Shown piece after piece: positions 24,671 through 34,039 of a stretch of DNA of 64,000 bases. The stretch is from JAAELZ01 sp965209105 (GTDB lineage Bacteria > Pseudomonadota > Gammaproteobacteria > Arenicellales > Poriferihabitantaceae). The notes under the pieces were generated by a model. It made no database searches. It saw nothing but the letters and a program-made list of their open reading frames with translations, and had not been told where the DNA came from. The stretch lies in assembly GCA_965209105.1 (NCBI GenBank), contig CBDBQB010000006.1, positions 88,595-152,594 of the forward strand, given 5' to 3'. Both the position numbers and the translations under genes were made by a program. How positions within the stretch are numbered: position 1 is the stretch's first letter; each line of letters opens with the position of its first letter.

Positions 24671-27382
24671 ATGACAGATCAGATCATTGCGAAAGAAATG
24701 ATTTCCGCAAATATCGAGCAAGAAATGCGTCAATCATATCTTGATTATGCGATGAGCGTGATCGTTGGGCGTGCTTTGCCCGATGTGCGCGATGGTCTAA
24801 AGCCCGTTCATCGTCGCGTTTTATTTGCGATGGAAGAACTGAGTAACGCTTGGAATAAGCCGTATAAAAAATCTGCGCGCGTGGTCGGTGACGTGATCGG
24901 TAAATACCACCCTCACGGCGATACAGCTGTCTACGATACCATCGTACGATTGGCGCAGGATTTCTCGATGCGTTACCCACTGATCGATGGGCAGGGTAAC
25001 TTCGGTTCGGTGGATGGCGATGCGCCTGCGGCGATGCGTTATACCGAAATCCGTTTGTCGAAAGTTGCCCATGAATTGCTCGCAGACCTTGGCAAGGAAA
25101 CGGTTGATTTTGGCCCCAACTACGACGAAACCGAAATGCAGCCTTTGGTGCTGCCAACACGCATCCCTGGATTGTTGGTCAATGGTTCGGCGGGTATTGC
25201 GGTCGGAATGGCCACCAATATTCCACCCCATAATCTGCGCGAAGTGATAGACGCCAGTTTGATGCTGCTCGATCAACCGGATGCGAGTATTGACGACATC
25301 ATGCAGCATATACCTGGGCCAGATTTTCCCACCAGCGGAATGATTGTCGGAACTGCAGGGATACGCGAAGCGTATATGACGGGTCGTGGCCGCGCCTATG
25401 TGCGCGCACGGGCTGAAATAGAAACCAACGCTAAAGGCCGCGAGTCGATCGTGGTGCATGAATTACCTTATCAGGTCAATAAAGCGCGCTTAATGGAAAA
25501 GATTGCCGAACTGGTTAAGAACAAGCAGATAGAAGGTATCTCTGCGATCCGCGATGAGTCAGATAAAGACGGCATGCGTATGGTGGTGGAGCTGAAAAGA
25601 GGCGAGCCCGCGGAGGTGGTATTGAACCACCTGTACAAGCAGACGCGTATGCAAACCGTCTTCGGCTTGAATATGGTGGCGCTGGAGAATAATCAGCCCA
25701 AATTATTCAATCTGAAAGAAATGCTCGATGCATTTTTGCGTCATCGCCGCGAAGTGGTCACACGTCGGACTATTTTTGAACTTAAGAAGTTGCGCGGCAG
25801 GGCGCATATATTAGAAGGCTTGGCTGTCGCACTGGCAAATATTGACGAAGTTATCGCTTTGATTAAAGCTGCGCAATCGCCTGCCGAGGCAAAACAAGCC
25901 ATGTTGGCGCGAAACTGGGCGCCGGGCATCGTTGAAAAGATGTTAGCGCGCGGTGATGCGAAGCTTTCTCGCCCCGATGGCTTATCCGAGCACTATGGAT
26001 TAGTTAAGGCAGATTACCAGCTCTCCCCCGAACAGGCTCAAGCGATACTTGAACTACGCTTGCATCGCTTAACCGGCCTCGAGCAGGATAAAATTCGAAA
26101 TGAATATGTAGAGATCATCGAGACTATCGTTGATTTGTTGGAAATTCTTGAAGATCCAGAGCGCTTGGTTTTGGTTATCAAGGAGGAACTGCTGGAGGTG
26201 CGTGAGCAATTTGGAGATGATCGGCGTACAGAAATCACCGAAGGCGCGGTCGATATTTCGATGGAAGATTTAATCGCAGAAGAAGACGTGGTGGTGACCA
26301 TTTCGCATGCGGGCTACGCGAAAGCGCAGCCGATCACCGACTACCGTGCTCAGCGACGCGGCGGACGCGGAAAAATGGCGACCAAAAACAAAGAAGAAGA
26401 CTTTGTAAGCCGGATGTTTGTGGCCAATACGCATGACACCCTGCTGTGCTTTTCAAGCGCTGGAAAAGTGTACTGGCTCAAGGTATTCCAGCTGCCTGTT
26501 GCGAGCCGAAGTGCGCGCGGCAAGCCGCTGGTAAATCTATTACCATTGGAGTCTGAAGAGCGTATTACTGCGGTTTTGCCGGTTCGAGATTATCTCGACG
26601 ATCAGTTTATTGTGATGGCGACCGCCAATGGCACAGTCAAGAAGAGTTTATTGACCGATTACTCTAACCCCAGGGCAGGCGGCATTATTGCCCTTCGTCT
26701 GGTAGAGGGCGACGAGCTGATTAAAGTCTCGATTACCGAGGGCAAGCAACACATTATGTTGGTCAGTTCCTCTGGCAAGGCTGTGCGTTTTGATGAGTCT
26801 GATGCACGCCCATTGGGCCGTGTCGCGCGCGGTGTTAGGGGTATCCGACTGGCGGATGGGCATCAAGTTATTTCAATGATTATCTTACCCGCTGAGCAAA
26901 CTCCGCCCAGTGAATCAGATGACCCCGCCGGCGAGCAAAGCTTGCTTTTTTGTACTGAAAATGGCTATGGTAAACGTACCACGATCGCTGATTTTCCTGT
27001 GCACCGGCGTGGCGGGCAGGGCGTTATCGCGATCAAGACCCCCGAGCGTAACGGCAAGGTGGTGAATGCCTGCATGGTTCAGTCCGGAGATGAAGTCATG
27101 TTAATTACAGACGGTGGCGTATTGATTCGTACTCGATCTGATGAGATATCCATTCAGGGGCGCAACACCCAAGGTGTTCGTGTCATCGCGCTGTCTAAAG
27201 ACGAGCGCTTGGTCACCGTAGATCGCGTTGATGAGACACAAAACGAAGATTTAGATGGAGACCAAGAAGCAGGTGAAGAGCCAGGTGACGAGCCAGGTGT
27301 ACAGGTCGGCACAGCTGAACAAGTCGAGGTGGTAGACGAATCATCAGACAGTGATGCAGAAGAAAGTGGCGACGAGGAGTAG
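24671..27382 (+). CDS. gyrA: DNA gyrase subunit A
   Basis: This 903-residue protein has catalytic Tyr124 in AMRYTEIRL and the quinolone-resistance region HPHGDTAVYDTIVR (80-93), with Thr85 and Asp89 at the positions of E. coli Ser83 and Asp87. The C-terminal beta-pinwheel includes the GyrA box QRRGGRGK (near 26350). The last 50 or so residues are strongly acidic. Gyrase introduces negative supercoils with GyrB, which is not in the window. It is followed 9 nt later by pheA. Confidence 0.97.
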   Translation: MTDQIIAKEMISANIEQEMRQSYLDYAMSVIVGRALPDVRDGLKPVHRRVLFAMEELSNAWNKPYKKSARVVGDVIGKYHPHGDTAVYDTIVRLAQDFSMRYPLIDGQGNFGSVDGDAPAAMRYTEIRLSKVAHELLADLGKETVDFGPNYDETEMQPLVLPTRIPGLLVNGSAGIAVGMATNIPPHNLREVIDASLMLLDQPDASIDDIMQHIPGPDFPTSGMIVGTAGIREAYMTGRGRAYVRARAEIETNAKGRESIVVHELPYQVNKARLMEKIAELVKNKQIEGISAIRDESDKDGMRMVVELKRGEPAEVVLNHLYKQTRMQTVFGLNMVALENNQPKLFNLKEMLDAFLRHRREVVTRRTIFELKKLRGRAHILEGLAVALANIDEVIALIKAAQSPAEAKQAMLARNWAPGIVEKMLARGDAKLSRPDGLSEHYGLVKADYQLSPEQAQAILELRLHRLTGLEQDKIRNEYVEIIETIVDLLEILEDPERLVLVIKEELLEVREQFGDDRRTEITEGAVDISMEDLIAEEDVVVTISHAGYAKAQPITDYRAQRRGGRGKMATKNKEEDFVSRMFVANTHDTLLCFSSAGKVYWLKVFQLPVASRSARGKPLVNLLPLESEERITAVLPVRDYLDDQFIVMATANGTVKKSLLTDYSNPRAGGIIALRLVEGDELIKVSITEGKQHIMLVSSSGKAVRFDESDARPLGRVARGVRGIRLADGHQVISMIILPAEQTPPSESDDPAGEQSLLFCTENGYGKRTTIADFPVHRRGGQGVIAIKTPERNGKVVNACMVQSGDEVMLITDGGVLIRTRSDEISIQGRNTQGVRVIALSKDERLVTVDRVDETQNEDLDGDQEAGEEPGDEPGVQVGTAEQVEVVDESSDSDAEESGDEE

Positions 27383-27391
27383 TCCATCACC

Positions 27392-28477
27392 ATGAGCCTG
27401 GAAAAGGATCTTAAATCGCTTAGAGATCAGATAGATGGGATTGATTCGGCCTTATTAAAGCTGCTGAATGATCGTGTTGCCTTGGCCAAAGAAATTGGTG
27501 TGATTAAGGAGAAACATAGCGAAGATTCTACCGTTATATATCGCCCTGAACGAGAAGCGCAGGTCGTGCGTCGCTTGACCGAGGAAAATACGGGTGATTT
27601 AACAGCTGAGCAGGTGAATCTGTTGTATCGAGAGGTAATGTCGATTTGCCGTGGTGCCGAGGCGCGATTACGTGTCGCGGTGTTAGGCCCTGAAGCGACC
27701 TTTACCGAAATGGCGGCATTGCAACAGTTCGGGTCTAGCGTTGAGATCGTTTATCAATCGCGCATCGATCAGGTATTTAAGGCGGTTGAAACGGGGAATA
27801 CTGATTATGGTGTGGTGCCGGTAGAAAATTCAACCGAAGGTGTGGTGAGCGCGACGGCAGATATGCTGGCCACCACGTCGCTTAATATTGCGGGCGAGAT
27901 TCAGCTGGCGATACATCAAGCTTTACTCAGCCAGGAAGCTTCGCTAGCTTCGGTTAAGACAATATTCTCGCACACTCAATCACTTTCTCAATGCCAGGTT
28001 TGGCTGCGTGAAAATTTACCCAATGCCAAAGTAGAAAGTGTATCCAGCAATGCGCAGGCAGCGCGCTTAGCCAGCGAAAGCGAGCATAGCGGAGCGATTG
28101 CGAGTGAGCGTGCGGCACAAACCTATAACTTAAACGTGTTGGCCAGTCATATAGAAGATAATAAGGAAAATACCACGCGTTTTCTGGTGCTTTCGCGCGA
28201 ACAAGTCGCGGCCAGTGGAAAGGATAAAACCAGCCTCATTATGAGTTGTAAAAATGAGCCGGGTAGTTTGTTTAAATTATTGAAGCCCTTGCACGATCAT
28301 GGCATCAGTATGCTTAAGATTGAATCACGCCCATCTAAGACAAAGCGTTGGGAGTATTTATTTTTTGTCGATGTGGAAGGTCACCAAGAGGATGAAGAGT
28401 TGAAATTGGCTTTATCAGAAGTCGAAGAAGCGGCTGAGTATTTTCGTGTATTAGGTGCCTATCCGGGTGCCGACTAA
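27392..28477 (+). CDS. pheA: Bifunctional chorismate mutase/prephenate dehydratase
   Basis: This 361-residue protein has three parts: an N-terminal chorismate mutase helix bundle (LRDQIDGIDSALLKLLNDR), a prephenate dehydratase domain from residue 95 (VAVLGPEATFTEMAAL, with the TRF motif in NTTRFLVLS), and a C-terminal ACT domain with GSLFKLL and ESRP, the phenylalanine-binding motifs. It makes phenylpyruvate and should be feedback-inhibited by Phe. It lies between gyrA and tyrA. Confidence 0.96.
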   Translation: MSLEKDLKSLRDQIDGIDSALLKLLNDRVALAKEIGVIKEKHSEDSTVIYRPEREAQVVRRLTEENTGDLTAEQVNLLYREVMSICRGAEARLRVAVLGPEATFTEMAALQQFGSSVEIVYQSRIDQVFKAVETGNTDYGVVPVENSTEGVVSATADMLATTSLNIAGEIQLAIHQALLSQEASLASVKTIFSHTQSLSQCQVWLRENLPNAKVESVSSNAQAARLASESEHSGAIASERAAQTYNLNVLASHIEDNKENTTRFLVLSREQVAASGKDKTSLIMSCKNEPGSLFKLLKPLHDHGISMLKIESRPSKTKRWEYLFFVDVEGHQEDEELKLALSEVEEAAEYFRVLGAYPGAD

Positions 28478-28486
28478 GTTTTCAGC

Positions 28487-29377
28487 GTGAGCGAGCCAGC
28501 CTTTCATATTGATAAGCTTGCACTGATTGGTGTCGGACTGATTGGCGGATCGTTGGTCAAAGCGCTGCGCGGGCAAAATGCTGTGGGCGAAGTGGTCGGC
28601 GTGGGCAGAAAGGTAGAAAATCTAAAGCTCGCGCAATCTATGGGCTTGCTTGATCAATATACCCACCATGTTGACGAGGCGGTAAAGGATGCTGACGTCG
28701 TGGTTTTGGCGACCCCGGTGGGTGAGTTAGAAAGCCTGCTTTCAAAGATAATGCCGAATCTGGGTCAAGACGCAGTCGTCACGGATGTCGGCAGTGTGAA
28801 AGGCGCGGTGATTGACGCAGCGCGTCGTGCGATGGGCAATCGGTTCGATCAGTTTGTTCCCGCCCATCCCATTGCTGGATCAGAAGCATCTGGCGCGGCT
28901 GCTGCACGCGCAGATTTATACAAAGATCATGTTGTCGTGATTACGCCCACGGCAGAAATGCGAACAGCCTTCGGAACTAAGGTGACGCAAATGTGGCAGG
29001 CAGTTGGGGCTGAAGTGTTTGAAATGGACATTGAGTTGCATGATCAGGTACTCGGTGTCACCAGTCATCTTCCACATGCGATTGTCTATGCCCTAATGAA
29101 TTATCTATCCCAGCAAAAAGACCCACCGACTTATTATCGATTTGCTGCTGGCGGGCTGTATGATTTGACGCGAATCGCATCCAGTGATGCATTAATGTGG
29201 AAAGATATATTATTGAATAATAAGGGTAAAATTGTTGAGATCATGCGTGAATTTTCTATCGAGCTATTGCAGATAGCCGATAGTATTGACGCGGGTGATG
29301 AGGCGTTATTGTTGCAGCGTTTTGAGCGTGCCAAACAGGTTCGTGGCGAGCTGTCTAAAATCCGCAAAACAAAGTAA
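28487..29377 (+). CDS. tyrA: Prephenate dehydrogenase
   Basis: This 296-residue protein has an N-terminal NAD-binding motif (ALIGVGLIGGSLVKAL), the HPIAGSEASG motif of prephenate/arogenate dehydrogenases (HPI near 28863) and a helical C-terminal dimer domain. There is no fused mutase or aroA domain. It starts with GTG 28487, 9 nt after pheA, and gives the tyrosine branch of the pathway. Confidence 0.95.
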   Translation: MSEPAFHIDKLALIGVGLIGGSLVKALRGQNAVGEVVGVGRKVENLKLAQSMGLLDQYTHHVDEAVKDADVVVLATPVGELESLLSKIMPNLGQDAVVTDVGSVKGAVIDAARRAMGNRFDQFVPAHPIAGSEASGAAAARADLYKDHVVVITPTAEMRTAFGTKVTQMWQAVGAEVFEMDIELHDQVLGVTSHLPHAIVYALMNYLSQQKDPPTYYRFAAGGLYDLTRIASSDALMWKDILLNNKGKIVEIMREFSIELLQIADSIDAGDEALLLQRFERAKQVRGELSKIRKTK

Positions 29378-29397
29378 GGGTCAGATAAGGCAATCTT

Positions 29398-30732
29398 ATG
29401 TCGATTGATTTTATTGTACAGCCCACAACGGACATCTCGGGGCAGCTGCGTGTGCCCGGCGATAAGTCCATCTCGCACCGATCCGTGATGCTGGGAAGCA
29501 TTGCTGAGGGGCTGACGAAGGTTGGTGGTTTTTTGTGTGGCGAAGATGCCTTGGCAACAATGAACGCATTTCAAGCGATGGGCGTAGAAATACAGCGAGA
29601 CCATACTAATCTGCACATTCACGGGGTGGGAAGATTAGGCTTACAGCGGCCGAGCCTAGCACTGGATTTAGGCAACTCTGGCACTGCAATGCGTTTGATG
29701 ATGGGTTTGCTCGCGGGTCAAAGTTTTGACGTTGGTTTAACGGGCGACGCTTCATTACGTTCTCGGCCCATGAAGCGTATCGTCGACCCCTTGTCGTTGA
29801 TGGGCGTCAAATTTAGAACGAATGACGGTAAGGCACCCCTTACGATTGAAAACACCGAGCGCCAAGGACAAGCACTTACCGCAATCGAATATGCACTGCC
29901 AATGGCAAGTGCGCAGGTCAAGTCAGCCGTTTTGCTCGCGGGTTTGTATGCCGATGGGGAAACCAGCGTGATTGAACCGGCGCCGACGCGTGATCATACC
30001 GAACGTATGTTACGGGGTTTCGGATATTCTGTAGAGACCGATGATGGGCATATTCGGCTCAAAGGGGGTGGTACATTAACGGCCACAGACATTGATATCC
30101 CCGCCGACATATCCTCTGCAGCGTTTTTTATGGTCGCTGCCGTGATCGGCGAAAAAAGCGAACTAAAATTGAATCACGTTGGGGTCAACCCTAGCCGTAC
30201 CGGTATCATAAAAATATTACGTGCAATGGGTGCGGATATCGAAATACTGGGCGAGCGCGAGGTAGGGGGGGAGCCGGTTGCGGATATCATTGTTCGCGGC
30301 TCCGATTTACACGGTATCGATATACCTGAACAATGGTTGCCATCAGCGATTGATGAAATCCCTGTGATTGCCGTTGCCGCGGCTTGTGCGCGGGGCGTGA
30401 CAAGACTATCTGGCGGAGAAGAGTTACGCGTTAAAGAAAGCGATCGTATCTCTGCGATTGTTTCAATGCTTTCCAGCTTGGGGGTATCAGCACAAGAAAC
30501 ACCCGATGGGTTTGTCATCACGGGGCGCGGGAGCGAGGCTAACACGCCGAAGGTATTTTCGGGTGGAGAGGTGAATAGTTTTGATGATCACCGCATTGCC
30601 ATGGCCGCGACAATCGCATCGGTACGTGCGCGTGGCAATATTATCGTCAAAGATTGCGCCAATGTGAGCACGTCATTTCCAAATTATGTTGAAATGGCGA
30701 ACTCGGTTGGGCTAAAACTCTCGTTTTCTTAG
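29398..30732 (+). CDS. aroA: 3-phosphoshikimate 1-carboxyvinyltransferase (EPSP synthase)
   Basis: This 444-residue protein has both signatures: PGDKSISHRSVMLGSIAEG at the N-terminus, LGNSGTAMRLMMG, and the C-terminal RVKESDRI and DDHRIAMAA. It joins shikimate-3-phosphate and PEP. The gene is separate from tyrA here, while some gammaproteobacteria fuse them. cmk starts 2 nt after its stop. Confidence 0.96.
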   Translation: MSIDFIVQPTTDISGQLRVPGDKSISHRSVMLGSIAEGLTKVGGFLCGEDALATMNAFQAMGVEIQRDHTNLHIHGVGRLGLQRPSLALDLGNSGTAMRLMMGLLAGQSFDVGLTGDASLRSRPMKRIVDPLSLMGVKFRTNDGKAPLTIENTERQGQALTAIEYALPMASAQVKSAVLLAGLYADGETSVIEPAPTRDHTERMLRGFGYSVETDDGHIRLKGGGTLTATDIDIPADISSAAFFMVAAVIGEKSELKLNHVGVNPSRTGIIKILRAMGADIEILGEREVGGEPVADIIVRGSDLHGIDIPEQWLPSAIDEIPVIAVAAACARGVTRLSGGEELRVKESDRISAIVSMLSSLGVSAQETPDGFVITGRGSEANTPKVFSGGEVNSFDDHRIAMAATIASVRARGNIIVKDCANVSTSFPNYVEMANSVGLKLSFS

Positions 30733-30734
30733 GC

Positions 30735-31403
30735 ATGTCAGACTTAGATATTCCAGTGATTACAATAGACGGCCCAAGTGGCGTCGGTAAAGGGACGGTA
30801 TCAAAATATTTAGCGTCAGCATTGGACTGGCGCTACCTTGATAGCGGTGCCTTGTATCGCATTGTTGCCTATGCAGCTTTTTCAGCAGACACTGATCTAG
30901 AGGACGTCGATGCTTTACTAAAGTTGATAGAGAAAGGGCAAATCGAATTTAGCGATGGCGCTTACTATAATGGAGATTCGGTAGAAGCTGAGATTCGCTC
31001 AGAGGCAGCAGGAAATCGCGCTTCACAGCTTGCTAGGCACCCCGAAGTTCGCGCCGCAATTGTTGATCTACAACACCGGTTTCTGGCGCGACCTGGATTG
31101 GTGGCAGATGGACGCGATATGGGGACAACGATATTCCCGCAAGCTGCGCATAAATTCTATCTTGTGGCGGATGCAGAGGAACGCGCAAAAAGACGTCATC
31201 AGCAGTTGATGGACAATGGTCTGGATGGTAATATCGCCGCCCTTTTTCAGGACATCCAGCAACGCGATGAGAGAGACATGAATCGTAGTGATTCTCCACT
31301 CTGTCCAGCGGAAGATGCGATGATTATCGATACCACTCATTTGAGCATCGATGAAGTGCTTGAGAAAGTGATTGATCGGCTGCCGTACAGCGTGTCGATC
31401 TAG
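30735..31403 (+). CDS. cmk: Cytidylate kinase
   Basis: This 222-residue P-loop kinase has IDGPSGVGKGTVSKYLA at the N-terminus, YLDSGALYR, the DGRDMGTTIFP motif, and RAKRR in the lid. It phosphorylates CMP and dCMP. The cmk-rpsA order is conserved across proteobacteria. Confidence 0.96.
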   Translation: MSDLDIPVITIDGPSGVGKGTVSKYLASALDWRYLDSGALYRIVAYAAFSADTDLEDVDALLKLIEKGQIEFSDGAYYNGDSVEAEIRSEAAGNRASQLARHPEVRAAIVDLQHRFLARPGLVADGRDMGTTIFPQAAHKFYLVADAEERAKRRHQQLMDNGLDGNIAALFQDIQQRDERDMNRSDSPLCPAEDAMIIDTTHLSIDEVLEKVIDRLPYSVSI

Positions 31404-31427
31404 CGTCGTCTTTCTATGTATAAGCTT

Positions 31428-31446
31428 GGGAATCCGTTCCCTTTTT
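31428..31446 (+). terminator. Weak terminator or attenuator ahead of rpsA
   Basis: GGGAA (31428-31432) pairs with TTCCC (31437-31441) over a 4-nt loop and is followed by TTTTT. The stem is short. A second small hairpin GTGGC/GCCAC lies at 31464-31478, close to the rpsA start. Together they may form part of the rpsA leader, which in E. coli is used for S1 autoregulation; that link is inference. Confidence 0.35.
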
Positions 31447-31489
31447 ATTAACCTTAACCCGGTGTGGCAAAGCGCCACGAATATTAACC

Positions 31490-33163
31490 ATGTCAGAATC
31501 TTTTGCAGACCTACTAGAAGAAAGTATTAGTCAAATCACCATGAAAACAGGCGAGCTGGTGCTCGGTTCTGTTGTCGAAGTTGGGGATGACTACGTTATC
31601 GTTGATGCGGGGCTTAAATCCGAATCAGCGATTCCCTTAGCCGAATTTAAAAATGCCGAAGGTGAAATCACCGTTAAAGAAGGCGACGCAATTGAAGTTG
31701 CGATTGAGGCTGTAGAAGATGGACATGGGCATACACGGCTTTCACGTGAACGCGCCTTGCGTGCTCGTGCTTGGGACGATTTAGAAAAAGCGCAAATTAA
31801 TGGTGATATTGTTACCGGTGTCGTAACAGGTCGCGTTAAAGGCGGGTTTACAGTTGATATCGATCACGTCCGTGCCTTCTTGCCGGGTTCTTTGGTTGAC
31901 GTCACGCCGGTTAAGGACCTCGCTTACCTTGAAGATCGCGAATTAGAATTTAAGGTGATCAAGCTTGATCGCCAACGCAATAATATCGTGGTGTCTCGCC
32001 GCGCGGTGGTTGAAAGCGAATTATCAGAAGATCGTGAGAAGTTGCTCGATAGCTTGGAAGAAGGTCAAACGATTAAAGGCATCGTTAAGAATTTAACGGA
32101 TTATGGTGCTTTTGTGAATTTAGGTGGCTTAGACGGTCTACTCCATATTACTGACATTTCTTGGAAACGCGTTCGCCATCCATCCGAAGTTCTAAATGTC
32201 GGTGATGAATTAGAAGTCAAAGTACTTAAGTTCGATAAAGAACAATCTCGCGTGTCGCTAGGCTTGAAACAATTAGGCGGTGACCCTTGGTTAGACCTAG
32301 AACGCCGATTCCCTCAAAGCTCTCGTCTGTTTGGTAAAGTCACGAATATCACGGATTACGGCGCCTTTGTCGAGATTGAAGATGGTGTAGAAGGCTTGGT
32401 GCATTTATCTGAAATGGACTGGACGAAGAAAAACATTCACCCCAGCAAAGTCTGCCATGTTGGTGACGAAGTCGAGGTCATGGTCTTAGAAATTGATCCT
32501 GAGCGTCGGCGTATTTCACTGGGTATGAAGCAGTGTCTACCCAATCCATGGGATGAGTTTGCATCGAAGTATAAAAAAGGCGATAAGCTCGACGGTAAAA
32601 TCAGGTCAATTACTGATTTTGGTATGTTCATTGGCGTCGACGGTGGGATTGATGGTCTGGCGCACGTCAGCGATTTATCGTGGGATCGCCCCGGCGAAGA
32701 GTTGATACGTGAATTTAATAAAGGTGATGAGATCGAAGTCGTCGTATTGGCCGTAGATCCAGAGCGCGAGCGGATTTCTCTTGGTTTAAAGCAGGCGTCG
32801 GATGATCCGTTTGTCGCTTTCGCATCTCAAAACCCCAAAGGCACAGCGGTAAGCGGTAAGATTACTGAAGTCACTGCGCGCGGTGCGGTGGTAGAGCTTG
32901 CCGAAAATGTAGAAGGCTTTCTACGCGCCAGTGAGATTGGCGATGATCACGTGGCGGATGCGCGTACGGCCTTGAATGAGGGTGATGAAATCGAATCAAA
33001 AATCACCAGTATTGATCGAAAGAATCGTCGTATCACGCTATCAGTCAAAGTCCTTGATATGGACATTGAAGATCAGGCGATACAAGAATATGCATCTCAG
33101 AAAACAGAGTCAACAACGACCTTGGGCGATAAATTAAAGGCGCAGTTATCCAAGGGTGAGTAA
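31490..33163 (+). CDS. rpsA: 30S ribosomal protein S1
   Basis: This 557-residue protein has six S1 RNA-binding repeats, the later ones with the classic pattern TDYGAFVNLGGLDGLLHITDISW and VSLGLKQ. Length and repeat number match gammaproteobacterial S1. It binds mRNA leaders on the 30S subunit. It follows cmk and precedes ihfB. Confidence 0.97.
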   Translation: MSESFADLLEESISQITMKTGELVLGSVVEVGDDYVIVDAGLKSESAIPLAEFKNAEGEITVKEGDAIEVAIEAVEDGHGHTRLSRERALRARAWDDLEKAQINGDIVTGVVTGRVKGGFTVDIDHVRAFLPGSLVDVTPVKDLAYLEDRELEFKVIKLDRQRNNIVVSRRAVVESELSEDREKLLDSLEEGQTIKGIVKNLTDYGAFVNLGGLDGLLHITDISWKRVRHPSEVLNVGDELEVKVLKFDKEQSRVSLGLKQLGGDPWLDLERRFPQSSRLFGKVTNITDYGAFVEIEDGVEGLVHLSEMDWTKKNIHPSKVCHVGDEVEVMVLEIDPERRRISLGMKQCLPNPWDEFASKYKKGDKLDGKIRSITDFGMFIGVDGGIDGLAHVSDLSWDRPGEELIREFNKGDEIEVVVLAVDPERERISLGLKQASDDPFVAFASQNPKGTAVSGKITEVTARGAVVELAENVEGFLRASEIGDDHVADARTALNEGDEIESKITSIDRKNRRITLSVKVLDMDIEDQAIQEYASQKTESTTTLGDKLKAQLSKGE

Positions 33164-33206
33164 GCAATATATTCGCTATAATTTCTAATTAACGGTTATA
33201 AAATAA

Positions 33207-33228
33207 GGGCTTGTGAAAACAAGCTCTT
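33207..33228 (+). terminator. Hairpin with GAAA loop after rpsA
   Basis: GGGCTTGT (33207-33214) pairs with ACAAGCTC (33219-33226), with one G-T pair, around a GAAA tetraloop. Only two T follow directly, so termination may be partial. It lies in the 84-bp gap between rpsA and ihfB. Confidence 0.5.
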
Positions 33229-33267
33229 GACCTTATTATTATAGCGTTGGCTTTAAAGAGTTCTAAA

Positions 33268-33582
33268 ATGAGTGACATAGACCTAGAAAATTTAAGTAGT
33301 ATCGCTAAATCGGGCATCGTCAGCCGCCTTGCGCAGAAGCAAACGCAATTGACGGAAGAAGATGTCGAAATGGCCGTAAACAGTATTCTCGGCAATATGG
33401 TGAACGGTTTAGTCAGCGGTAGTCGGGTGGAAATCCGAGGGTTTGGGAGCTTGTCCCTGCATTTTCGTCCCCCTCGCGTTGGCCGAAATCCTAAAACGGG
33501 AGAGCAAGTAAACGTACCGGCTAAATATGTACCGCACTTTAAACCGGGCAATGAGTTAAAGAATCGCGTTGATTATAGTTAG
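33268..33582 (+). CDS. ihfB: Integration host factor subunit beta
   Basis: The frame carries the HU/IHF fold with IRGFGSLSLHFRPPRVGRNPK and VPAKYVPHFKPGNELKNRV. From ATG 33268 the protein has 104 residues, about ten more at the N-terminus than the usual IhfB; an in-frame TTG at 33247 would lengthen it further. IhfB bends DNA as a dimer with IhfA. The final G of its TAG stop is the first base of the MITE inserted directly behind it. Confidence 0.94.
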   Translation: MSDIDLENLSSIAKSGIVSRLAQKQTQLTEEDVEMAVNSILGNMVNGLVSGSRVEIRGFGSLSLHFRPPRVGRNPKTGEQVNVPAKYVPHFKPGNELKNRVDYS

Positions 33583-33739
33583 AGACCTCAACATAATTAC
33601 AGCGCAAGATAAAATGCCTAATAATTCCCAGTCTTCTCGCCAAAATATCGCGCAATAGCCCGCTATTACGCTCCATTTTGTCAAAAACCTTGAAAATATT
33701 ATTTCATTTTCCTTGGCACTTAAGTGATGCAGAGGTCGC
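33582..33739. mobile_element. MITE-like element, copy B (158 bp) between ihfB and lapA
   Basis: This 158-bp stretch matches 295-451 over its whole length in the same orientation. It starts GAGACCTCAACATA; its right terminus (GATGCAGAGGTCGC) is decayed. Perfect 5-bp direct repeats AGTTA lie at 33577-33581 and 33740-33744. Taking out the element and one repeat restores ihfB stop TAG, then CTAA, then the lapA ATG. The element therefore landed in an operon junction that was 4 nt long. Confidence 0.85.
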
Positions 33740-33749
33740 AGTTAGCTAA

Positions 33750-34022
33750 ATGTTTAAGAAACTTTTGTACGTCCTTATTGTTATTCTAGTCATGGTTTTC
33801 GGGCTGGTTTTCGTATTGGAAAATCAAACACTCGTGACAGTAAGTTGGCAAGGCGAGAAATCTTGGGGCTTTAGTCAAGAGCGTCCGCTATCGGTAATTG
33901 TGGTTGTGAGTTTTGTATTGGGTGTTCTGCTGGGCTGGATATTTAGCCTGTGGTCCAATCTGCGCTTGCGCGGCAAACTTTATTCTTCAAATCGAAAGCT
34001 TAAGCAGGTTTCGACAAACTAA
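33750..34022 (+). CDS. lapA: LPS assembly protein A family (LapA, DUF1049)
   Basis: This 90-residue protein has two transmembrane segments (about 4-25 and 47-68) separated by a short loop with NQTLVTVSW, as in the LapA/YciS family. In E. coli LapA works with LapB at the inner membrane in LPS control. It starts 11 nt after the MITE; the element's end contributes GAGG at 33732-33735, 14 nt ahead of the ATG, which could act as a poor ribosome site. Confidence 0.88.
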   Translation: MFKKLLYVLIVILVMVFGLVFVLENQTLVTVSWQGEKSWGFSQERPLSVIVVVSFVLGVLLGWIFSLWSNLRLRGKLYSSNRKLKQVSTN

Positions 34023-34039
34023 TCGTTCCCCGTCAATAA

